Positions 1 to 5,118 of a stretch of 5,118 nt of DNA are shown in pieces. Position 1 is the stretch's first letter, and the number at the start of each line of letters is the position of its first letter. A model generated the notes under the pieces. That model did no database searches. It worked only from the letters and a program-made list of their open reading frames with translations, and had not been told where the DNA came from. Both the position numbers and the translations under genes were made by a program. Origin of the DNA: an uncultured Oscillospiraceae bacterium (GTDB lineage: Bacteria > Bacillota > Clostridia > Oscillospirales > Acutalibacteraceae); assembly GCA_900554525.1 (NCBI GenBank), contig USHL01000120.1:1-5118 (forward strand), read 5' to 3'.

Positions 1-141
1 AGACGGCAGATGATTTTAGCACAAATCGAAAAAAGAAGCATAAAAATTCTTAATAAAATATATCACAGGATTTTATAGTACAGCAAAGACTATAAATTGA
101 CAGCTATAAAAGATGAAGCGATTCCGATAGAAGAAAAACGA

Positions 142-167
142 GCTTTACAATTTTGTAAGGCTTTTTT
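142..167 (+). terminator. Possible Rho-independent terminator of an upstream gene
   Basis: Bases 142-149 (GCTTTACA) pair with 154-161 (TGTAAGGC) across a 4-base AT loop, with one G-T wobble. The stem is followed directly by six T at 162-167. Stem plus T-tract is the intrinsic terminator layout for plus-strand transcription. The stem is short and AT-rich, so termination could be weak. Its place between the unassigned leader frame and the kinase start suggests it closes an upstream unit outside the window. Confidence 0.4.
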
Positions 168-215
168 GGTCGTCCGATTTATATGATAAAGTAAAATTAG
201 GAACAAACACAAAGG

Positions 216-222
216 AAGGAGG
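216..222 (+). promoter_or_regulatory. Shine-Dalgarno (AAGGAGG) fixing the TTG start of the kinase pseudogene
   Basis: AAGGAGG lies 7 bases before TTG 230, which opens a frame with a typical basic N-terminus followed by a hydrophobic membrane segment. An alternative TTG at 225 is only 2 bases from the motif and leads to an implausible peptide. The site therefore identifies the ancestral start although the gene is now broken. Confidence 0.6.
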
Positions 223-229
223 GCTTGCC

Positions 230-970
230 TTGCGGCCTGGCCACATTAACAAAAAGCTGCTGTGCCGGCTTTCGCCGATTGCCATTGTTGTTCTGGGTGT
301 GGTTCTGCTTCAGGCTTTCTCTTCTCAACTTACCGTATTCAGGGAATTACACCAAAAGGCGGTGTGTTGGATATCCGGATACTGACATTTTAAGCTGCGT
401 TATTAATATAACCAACGAGTGAGAATTTTACCCGGCGGAGTTGTATACATCGGAAGATTTTGCCTCCGGGCCGACGAAAGAAAGCAGCCCGGAAGAATCT
501 GCCTTAGATATTCCCTACGGAACCTACCGCCTGCGAATCCTGGCACAGCCGAGCCGGTACTGCACTATTTGCAGCTTTTCGCTGGATTAGGCCGGCTGTG
601 TGTTCATAAACGGTTCTGAGGTTGAGGCTTTTGGTCGGGTGGCAGACAATGCGGAGGATTTTGTACCCCAAGTGGGCTACAAGACCATCCCCATGTTTTC
701 CGGAGAAAGCGGAGAAATCGAGATCATTTATCAGTATGGCAACTATGTTCATAAGGACGGAGGGTATATCCGGTCGGCATACCTCTCGATCCCGCAGAAT
801 ATGAAGCGGTTCAAGACGACAAACGATTTGGTCGCCCTGTCGGCCAGCGGCAGCAGCGGACTTGGGTTGACTATCATCTGCCGGGAAGCGGCGTAGAGAT
901 TTTGGTAGAGCTAACGGGACAGGAAGGTACCGTGTTTGCCTTTGCGGTGCCGAAGAAAGGAAAGCAGTGA
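230..970 (+). pseudogene. Decayed membrane sensor histidine kinase (7TMR-DISM-like sensor), multiply frameshifted and internally deleted
   Basis: The start is TTG 230, 7 bases after AAGGAGG (216-222). It opens a frame with a basic N-terminus and one membrane span (SPIAIVVLGVVLLQAF), ending at TGA 383-385. Similarity seems to pass to frame 1 at about 346-390 (GGVLDIR) and then to frame 3 from about 396. That frame reads a soluble sensor domain (EFYPAELYTSEDFASG, YGTYRLRI, EIEIIYQYGNYVHKDGGY) interrupted by TGA 420-422, probably a lost Trp, and TAG 588-590, probably a lost Tyr. Around 843-860 it jumps straight to a histidine-kinase G2 box (GSSGLGLTI) and stops at TAG 894-896. The likely true C-terminus (GSGVEILVELTGQEG) is in frame 2 and ends at TGA 968-970. 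The transmembrane sensor core, phosphoacceptor histidine, N box and G1 box are all absent. The sensor-domain family is named from recall of similar clostridial kinases; the kinase identity rests on the G2 box and the coupled regulator. It cannot encode a working kinase. Confidence 0.75.
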
Positions 971-1530
971 GCGGAATATTGCTGGCAGAGGATAATCCTC
1001 ACATTATGAAGATCAATGCCGAGGTGCTTTCACTGCACGGTTATGAGGTGCTCAAGGCGTGGACTGCCGCCGAAACGCGGGAACAGCTTAGGTGGCACCC
1101 GGCAAATCTGATTGTTTCGGATATTATGCTGCCGGACGTAAACGGCATAGAGCTGTGCAGAGAGCTGAAAGGGCGCTATCATATCCCGATCCTTTTTTTA
1201 ACGGCGCTCGGAGAAAACCAGAATGTGGCAGAGGGGCTTTGTGCCAGCGGTGACGATTATTTGACCAAGCCTTATGATCTGGAGATGCTGATTGCCAGAA
1301 TTGAGGCCAGACTTCGCTCAGATGCAAATAGCCGCCGATATGTCTGTTACGGCGATCTGAAACTGGATACCGTTTCCTTTATCGGTTATGTAAACGGCAG
1401 TGATATTCTGCTGACTCACCGTCACATCCGGCCAACCCCGACGGTGAAAAGTCCGGAGTTCCGCAGACCGCCGACAACAGAAACATTGCGATTTTGGGTG
1501 CGCTGTTGTTCGTATCTGTCGGCGTGTTGA
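967..1530 (+). CDS. Truncated OmpR/PhoB-type response regulator: intact receiver, DNA-binding domain lost, foreign out-of-frame tail
   Basis: The GTG start at 967 overlaps the kinase stop (GTGA, 967-970), the usual translational coupling of a two-component pair. Residues 1-118 form a complete receiver domain. Acidic-pocket residues are E8 and D9, the phosphoacceptor is D52 (IVSDIMLPD), and the switch and catalytic residues are T79 (FLTALGE) and K101 (LTKPYDL). Residues about 128-150 (GDLKLDTVSF, NGSDILLT) match the opening beta-strands of an OmpR/PhoB winged helix. After the LLT motif ending at 1416 the similarity stops and about 37 unrelated residues follow to TGA 1528-1530. The recognition helix is gone, so this 187-residue product could be phosphorylated at best but should not bind DNA like its family, whose members run about 220-235 residues. 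The tail comes from an out-of-frame reading of a surface-protein remnant. With its partner kinase dead, it is probably a pseudogene that still has an open frame; a stand-alone receiver is the less likely alternative. Confidence 0.8.
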   Translation: MSGILLAEDNPHIMKINAEVLSLHGYEVLKAWTAAETREQLRWHPANLIVSDIMLPDVNGIELCRELKGRYHIPILFLTALGENQNVAEGLCASGDDYLTKPYDLEMLIARIEARLRSDANSRRYVCYGDLKLDTVSFIGYVNGSDILLTHRHIRPTPTVKSPEFRRPPTTETLRFWVRCCSYLSAC

Positions 1531-1571
1531 GTACGCTGACTATCAAGCGGGTGCGTAAAAAGCTGAGATAA
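1419..1571 (+). pseudogene. C-terminal remnant of a sortase-anchored surface protein (VPQTADN sorting signal)
   Basis: Frame 3, one register away from the response regulator, reads a classical cell-wall sorting signal ending at TAA 1569-1571. It has a short hydrophilic linker (PANPDGEKSG), the pentapeptide-like VPQTADN at 1458-1478, a hydrophobic span (IAILGALLFVSVGVLSTL, about 1485-1538) and a basic tail (KRVRKKLR). Gut Firmicute surface proteins often carry PQTGDN here; the Ala in place of Gly is a small deviation. Upstream the frame hits TGA at 1401-1403 inside regulator-derived sequence, and no start or Shine-Dalgarno precedes it. This is only the last ~50 codons of a once much larger exported protein, brought against the response regulator by a deletion or rearrangement. 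It is not expressed as a surface protein in this form. Confidence 0.75.
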
Positions 1572-1710
1572 CTTTTAGGCATCACACGCATAAAACGGTA
1601 TTACGAATAAGCGGCATCTTTTTAACCCGAATGCATACAGATTTTACTTCTCGAAGCTTCTTAACCTGCCACTACTAAAACCAAGTGTTTTATCATGCTT
1701 AAGCTAAAAT
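1572..1710. other. Non-coding stretch between the pseudogenes and the terminator
   Basis: I see no gene, clear promoter or RNA here. The stretch is moderately AT-rich and has two small palindromes, GAAGCTTC at about 1655 and GCTTAAGC at 1698-1705, with no evident meaning. There is no obvious stem plus T-tract closing the plus-strand pseudogenes, which fits decayed DNA. Confidence 0.4.
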
Positions 1711-1747
1711 AAGCCGGCCTTCAGTCAAAACGACTGAAGGCCGGCTT
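1705..1747 (-). terminator. Strong Rho-independent terminator of the fprA-like (and perhaps spoIIE) transcript
   Basis: Bases 1711-1726 (AAGCCGGCCTTCAGTC) pair perfectly over 16 bp with 1732-1747 around a 5-base loop (AAAAC). Read on the minus strand the hairpin is followed by ATTTTAG, a short U-tract. It lies about 70 bases past the stop of the flavo-diiron gene. On the plus strand the flank is CAATATTC, with no T-tract, so the minus-strand assignment is better. The very stable stem may also block plus-strand read-through from the pseudogenes. Confidence 0.75.
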
Positions 1748-1816
1748 CAATATTCTATTCAGTTAGTTGGGTATTTTTTTATAGATAACAGGCTTTGAGC
1801 AAACGGGATTTTTGTT

Positions 1817-2962
1817 TCAGGCAAGCTCATGTGCCATGGCTTTTATCTGCTCTGCCGAGTTCGGTTTCAGTGCGGATTTTACAGTGCATACAGTATTCAG
1901 AAATTTAAGGTTTTTGCTGTTTTCAAGCATTGAGCGCATCGTTTTTGCAGCGGTGGGAGCCCAGGAGCCGTTTTCGATAAAGCCTACCGTGCGGTTTTGA
2001 TAATTCCGCTCGGTCAGATGATCGATGAATTGCTTCATAAAGGGAAACAGTTCATTGTTATAGGTAGTGGTGGCCAGAACCAGTTTGCTGTATCTGAATG
2101 CTTCTGCTACGGCGAGAGACATATCCTCCCGTGCTAAGTCTATTAGCCTTGCTTCACAGCCTGCTTTCTTCAAAAGATTTTCAAGCATAACCGCAGCTGC
2201 CTTTGTATGCCCGTAAACCGAGGTGAAAGCGATCAGCACACCGTCTTTTTCGGGCTTGTATGATGACCAGATATCGTAAAGCCCGATATAATGCGTAAGA
2301 TTTTCTTTCAGCACTGGACCGTGCAGAGGGCATATCATAGCTATTTCCAACGCGGCTGCTTTTTTCAGCAGCGTCTGCACCTGTAAGCCGTATTTGCCGA
2401 CGATGCCGATATAATAGCGTCTTGCTTCATCATCCCAGTCGGAGGGGTCGGGATTACCGAAAACACCGAACGCGTCCGCCGAGAAAAGTATCTTTTCGGT
2501 TGTGTCATAGGTGAGCATTACCTCCGGCCAGTGTACCATAGGAGCGAATATAAAGCTTAGTTCATGGCGCCCTAAGGAGAGCGTGCCGCCGTTTTCTACG
2601 CATAGCTTTCGATTTTCAAGATCAATGTCAAAATAATTATCTATCATCGAAAAGGTCTTTGAGTTTGCTACAATAGTTGTTTCGGGATATGCGTTCAGAA
2701 AATTTGCTATATTTGCCGAGTGGTCGGGCTCCATATGCTGGATTATAAGATAATCGGGTTTTCGCCCTTCAAGCGTTTCTTTCAGATTCGCGAGCCACTC
2801 TTCCGTGAATTTTGCATCCACGGTATCCATAACGACAGTCTTTTTGTCAAGAATAACATAAGAATTATAGGTCATACCGTCTGGCACTTTGTACTGACCC
2901 TCAAAAAGATCTATTATTTTATCGGTCACTCCGATATATTTTATATCTTCCGTAATTTTCAA
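1817..2962 (-). CDS. fprA: Flavo-diiron protein (A-type flavoprotein, FprA family), O2/NO reductase
   Basis: This is a cytoplasmic flavo-diiron protein of 381 residues, full length for the FprA family (about 400). Such proteins reduce O2 to water and/or NO to N2O and protect anaerobes; which substrate is preferred cannot be read from the sequence. Residues 1-240 are a metallo-beta-lactamase-like domain with every diiron ligand present: H76, E78, D80 and H81 in HMEPDH, H144 in MVHWPE, D163 in SADAF and H214 in CPLHGP. Residues about 242-381 are a flavodoxin domain with the FMN phosphate loop at 247-253 (TSVYGHT). No rubredoxin or flavin-reductase domain is fused on, so electrons must come from a separate rubredoxin or reductase. 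The start is TTG 2962, chosen because AGGAGG lies 7 bases upstream and the protein then begins KITEDIKYIGV, as in relatives. A GTG at 2983 would put the Shine-Dalgarno inside the coding region. The gene follows spoIIE by 52 bases with its own promoter and ends before a strong hairpin. Confidence 0.93.
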   Translation of the reverse strand: MKITEDIKYIGVTDKIIDLFEGQYKVPDGMTYNSYVILDKKTVVMDTVDAKFTEEWLANLKETLEGRKPDYLIIQHMEPDHSANIANFLNAYPETTIVANSKTFSMIDNYFDIDLENRKLCVENGGTLSLGRHELSFIFAPMVHWPEVMLTYDTTEKILFSADAFGVFGNPDPSDWDDEARRYYIGIVGKYGLQVQTLLKKAAALEIAMICPLHGPVLKENLTHYIGLYDIWSSYKPEKDGVLIAFTSVYGHTKAAAVMLENLLKKAGCEARLIDLAREDMSLAVAEAFRYSKLVLATTTYNNELFPFMKQFIDHLTERNYQNRTVGFIENGSWAPTAAKTMRSMLENSKNLKFLNTVCTVKSALKPNSAEQIKAMAHELA

Positions 2963-2969
2963 AGCAATT

Positions 2970-2975
2970 CCTCCT
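2970..2975 (-). promoter_or_regulatory. Shine-Dalgarno AGGAGG deciding the TTG start of fprA
   Basis: CCTCCT on the plus strand reads AGGAGG on the minus strand, 7 bases before TTG 2962. This perfect site with ideal spacing shows that the rare TTG is the start, and not the in-frame GTG 21 bases upstream at 2983. That GTG would also lie at or very near the predicted transcription start. Confidence 0.8.
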
Positions 2976-2989
2976 GTCTTCACGGCATT

Positions 2990-3018
2990 ATTATACTACA
3001 TAAAGACCGAAAAATCAA
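2990..3018 (-). promoter_or_regulatory. Sigma-A-type promoter for fprA, overlapping the spoIIE stop codon
   Basis: On the minus strand TTGATT (3018-3013) and a perfect TATAAT (2995-2990) are separated by exactly 17 bases. Transcription would start near 2983, giving a leader of about 20 bases that carries the AGGAGG. The TGA of TTGATT is the spoIIE stop codon (3017-3015). The fit suggests vegetative expression of fprA independent of spoIIE. I see no terminator between the two genes, so read-through from spoIIE is also possible. Confidence 0.7.
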
Positions 3019-5118
3019 ACTGCTTTATTTAAAATTGCGGTCATCACCGTGATATCGTCTTCGTGATTGTCGGTGCGGCGTCTTTTGGCGCCTTCGCAGA
3101 GCCGTTCGGCAAGCTCCTGGGCGGAACCGTCGGTCCAGCTTTCAATTTCATCGCGGATCCAGTCGGTTCCTTCGATAGCGGCTCCGTCTGACATCATGAC
3201 TACTATATCTCCGATACGGCATTTTATGGCTGCCTTGTCAAAGCCGATTTCTCGGAGTATGCCGGCGGGCAGAGAACTGCTTTCGGCCTTGCCGGTTCTG
3301 CCTGAACGGCGTATCACTGTAGGAGCGGCGCCGGCCTTGTAAAGCTCGGTCTGTCCGGTATAGAGGTCAATGCTGGCGATATCTACGGTGGCAAGAGATT
3401 CGTCGGTGGATTTGAAGAGCATAGAGGAATTAAGTATTCTCAGCGAGCAGTCATAGCCGAAGCCTGCCTTTATAAGCCGCGTCATAAGCCCTGAGGCCAT
3501 CGCACCGTCTACGGCGGCACGTCCGCCGGTTCCCATGCCGTCGCTCAGCACCATTATGAAATGGCCGCGGCCATCGTAAAAATACTTATAGGCATCACCG
3601 CACATTGAGGAGCCGGAGGCACAGCTCTGCTCTGCGCCTATGTCGATTCTTATATCGGCGTGTTCGCCGAGCGTCAGGAATATATCATTTCCTATTTCAT
3701 TGACCGACGGAATGTCAAAATCCCTTTCACAGACCACCGAGACGAGCTTCATTATCTGAAGCTTGTTCAGCACGAGCTCCGGCTCCTTTTTTATCTTGAG
3801 TTCTATTGATACTCTGCCGAATTTGTCCCTGCGGCTTGAGCATTCGTCGACCCTTATATTGAGATTTTTAAGAGCGGCGGCTGCTTTTTCGGCGGTGGAG
3901 TTGTCGAATTGCTCGTCGTTTTCAAAATCATCGGCAAGGTCGCAGAGCATTGAGGAAATACCGTCGAACTGATCTGATACAACCGAGCGCACCTCGTCAA
4001 TGCGGTTTTCTGCCGCTATCCGAGAGGTGTATTCCGCATAGTGCTTATAGGTGGAATCGGCCACCCGCGAGACTCTGAGACAGCGCCCTTTAAATTCCTC
4101 GGGCGCGGCCGAGTCGGGAGCGGGGTTCCCCTGCTTTACAGCCTTGGTGAGCTCAAGCACAGCGGCTACGGTATCGTCACGTCGGCTTTCCCAGCAATGA
4201 ACTCTCAGCTTGCAGCCGGCACAGGCGTCCTGCTCTACGGCAGAAATGACTGTGCCGAAATCGGGAGAGTTGATTTTTGAAAGCTCAAAGGAAACCTGCT
4301 CGACTGTTTCCGAAACATTTCTAAGCGCATTGGCGGCCACATTCAGCCGCATAGTAAGAGATTTTTTATATCCGGACGGTATGACAAGCTTAGGATAAGC
4401 AGAAAAAAGCTTGCTTAAAGTTATTCCCGCCTGTCTCGGCAGCAGAAGGAACAGCGCCGCGCCCAAAGCCGTTTCGATAACGGTGGCAGCGATAGTTACC
4501 GGATTTTGAGAGGCGGCGGAGCCTGCAAAGGCGAATATCATTATAACGGCCACCTGTGTGTATTTTCCGTATGATGAAAATACGCCTGCCAGAAGTCCCG
4601 CAAAGGCGTAAACCACACTGATACTTCCCGGCGCGCCGCTTAGCGAAAGAGCGAAAGCGGCGGTAATTCCGCCTATCGCTCCCGATATTATGCCGCCGTA
4701 TTTAGCCGCCGTAAGCACCAGTGTGACGCCGAGTATATGGCCGAGAGATATGCCGCTGAGACTGAATCGGTTTAAGCCGATCAGCAGTATTCCGAGCGGA
4801 ACAAAGAGCGAAACAAGCTCGTCCGGAGTAAATCCCGCGGCAGGATGCTTAAGAAGCTTAAAGCAGCGTGAGATAAAATATGCTCCGCCGGCTGCTAAGA
4901 AAGCCTCGGAAGTAACATCGGTTATACTTGCTCCCATTCCTCTGAGTGTGACAGCAGAGGTAAGGAAGGAGGCTAAGAAGCATATCGAACCTAAAAAAAC
5001 CGGATTTCCGACTAATTTTTTGTAATTGCCGAGCAGCAGCTTTATTGCGAGTATAGCGAACATTGCGGCGATATAACGAAAACCGCCGTTTCCTATTGCC
5101 GGTATGAAATATCCGATA
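3015..5118 (-). CDS. spoIIE: Stage II sporulation protein E, membrane-bound PP2C-type phosphatase (5' end outside the window)
   Basis: SpoIIE sits at the polar septum during sporulation and dephosphorylates the anti-anti-sigma factor SpoIIAA, releasing sigma-F in the forespore; it also interacts with FtsZ. About 700 residues are visible and the frame is open to the right edge, so the ATG at 5063 is internal. SpoIIE proteins are about 800 residues, leaving roughly 100 N-terminal residues outside. Counting from that Met, residues 1-210 hold about eight or nine hydrophobic membrane segments, matching the ten-span N-terminal region. A cytoplasmic linker (about 211-480) follows with a cysteine cluster C281, C284, C290 (CAGCKLRVHCW). 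The PP2C/SpoIIE phosphatase domain fills about 480-682, with metal-binding aspartates D490 (CGDAY), D508 (LSDGMGTGGRA), D626 (MMSDGA) and D669/D670 (EDDIT). All catalytic motifs are intact and I see no frame damage. Its promoter lies off the right edge and cannot be judged. Confidence 0.95.
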   Translation of the reverse strand, partial: IGYFIPAIGNGGFRYIAAMFAILAIKLLLGNYKKLVGNPVFLGSICFLASFLTSAVTLRGMGASITDVTSEAFLAAGGAYFISRCFKLLKHPAAGFTPDELVSLFVPLGILLIGLNRFSLSGISLGHILGVTLVLTAAKYGGIISGAIGGITAAFALSLSGAPGSISVVYAFAGLLAGVFSSYGKYTQVAVIMIFAFAGSAASQNPVTIAATVIETALGAALFLLLPRQAGITLSKLFSAYPKLVIPSGYKKSLTMRLNVAANALRNVSETVEQVSFELSKINSPDFGTVISAVEQDACAGCKLRVHCWESRRDDTVAAVLELTKAVKQGNPAPDSAAPEEFKGRCLRVSRVADSTYKHYAEYTSRIAAENRIDEVRSVVSDQFDGISSMLCDLADDFENDEQFDNSTAEKAAAALKNLNIRVDECSSRRDKFGRVSIELKIKKEPELVLNKLQIMKLVSVVCERDFDIPSVNEIGNDIFLTLGEHADIRIDIGAEQSCASGSSMCGDAYKYFYDGRGHFIMVLSDGMGTGGRAAVDGAMASGLMTRLIKAGFGYDCSLRILNSSMLFKSTDESLATVDIASIDLYTGQTELYKAGAAPTVIRRSGRTGKAESSSLPAGILREIGFDKAAIKCRIGDIVVMMSDGAAIEGTDWIRDEIESWTDGSAQELAERLCEGAKRRRTDNHEDDITVMTAILNKAV

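Larger units (their letters stand above)
1..224 (+). other. AT-rich leader with no convincing gene; possible remnant of an upstream reading frame
   Basis: No complete gene is visible here. The DNA is clearly more AT-rich than what follows. Plus-strand frame 1 stays open from base 1 apart from a TAG at 76-78 and then ends at TGA 184-186. Its lysine- and isoleucine-rich translation contains runs such as IEKRSIKILNKIY and DEAIPIEEKRALQFCKAF, which I do not recognise. This could be the decayed 3' end of an upstream gene or chance. A TTGACA hexamer occurs at 97-102 but has no good -10 box at 16-18 bases. TATGAT at 182-187 could be a -10 for the kinase pseudogene but has no clear -35. The end of the stretch (216-222) carries the Shine-Dalgarno AAGGAGG for the frame beginning at TTG 230. 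Confidence 0.35.

Noticed and set aside
97..125. TTGACA at 97-102 as a promoter
   Set aside because: The hexamer is perfect, but the region 16-18 bases downstream (around GATTCC) does not resemble a -10 box.
225..422. Small protein starting at TTG 225
   Set aside because: Its start is only 2 bases from the Shine-Dalgarno, and its first part is an off-frame reading of the kinase membrane segment. Only its last few codons (VINITNE) fall in a kinase-like frame.
600..896. Stand-alone 98-residue gene starting at GTG 600
   Set aside because: It is the open middle of the decayed kinase. Its similarity continues upstream through TAG 588-590 and it has no Shine-Dalgarno of its own.
1..1571. Mobile element carrying the two-component system
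   Set aside because: I find no transposase, integrase motif, terminal inverted repeats or target duplication within the window; deletions and point decay explain what is seen.
1379..1591. Minus-strand 70-residue frame opposite the regulator/anchor junction
   Set aside because: It is antisense to the two recognisable remnants and has no motif or ribosome binding site.
2963..2983. Upstream GTG start for the flavo-diiron protein
   Set aside because: It would place the perfect AGGAGG inside the coding region and has no ribosome binding site; the predicted transcript begins at about that GTG.
2720..3052. Plus-strand 110-residue reading frame
   Set aside because: It lies antisense to the conserved N-terminal half of the flavo-diiron gene and its promoter, with no recognisable motif.
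3067..5025. Several plus-strand frames of 60-111 residues opposite spoIIE
   Set aside because: They are antisense shadows of a strongly conserved gene, with low-complexity Ser/Ala/Pro-rich translations and no ribosome binding sites.

Overview
The window looks like chromosomal DNA of an anaerobic, endospore-forming Firmicute, probably a gut-type clostridium (Oscillospiraceae/Ruminococcaceae-like). The reasons are a SpoIIE sporulation phosphatase, a flavo-diiron protein of the FprA type, strong AGGAGG ribosome binding sites with TTG/GTG starts, and a sorting signal of the VPQTxDN type. The genus is inferred, not shown.

There are two converging halves. The left half (about 1-1571, plus strand) is a gene graveyard. 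An AT-rich leader (1-224) carries a weak terminator-like hairpin. It is followed by a badly decayed membrane sensor histidine kinase (230-970) with two frameshifts, two internal nonsense codons and a large internal deletion. A response regulator follows, its GTG start overlapping the kinase stop by 4 bases (GTGA). Its receiver domain is intact, but its DNA-binding domain is cut off after the first winged-helix strands. At the cut it joins, out of frame, the last ~50 codons of an unrelated sortase-anchored surface protein (VPQTADN, hydrophobic span, basic tail).

The middle (1572-1816) is non-coding. Its one clear element is a perfect 16-bp stem-loop, read as the terminator of the minus-strand unit.

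The right half (1817-5118, minus strand) is intact and well conserved. spoIIE runs in from beyond the right edge; only its extreme N-terminus is missing. The fprA-like flavo-diiron gene lies 52 bases downstream. It has its own near-consensus promoter, whose -35 box contains the spoIIE stop codon, and a perfect Shine-Dalgarno that fixes a TTG start at 2962. SpoIIE would activate sigma-F in the forespore by dephosphorylating SpoIIAA, while the flavo-diiron protein would reduce O2 or NO. They are neighbours, but the separate promoter argues against obligatory co-expression.

I see no CRISPR array, tRNA/rRNA, complete mobile element or convincing new system. The most notable features are the layered decay of the two-component system with its chimeric end, and the compact spoIIE/fprA junction.
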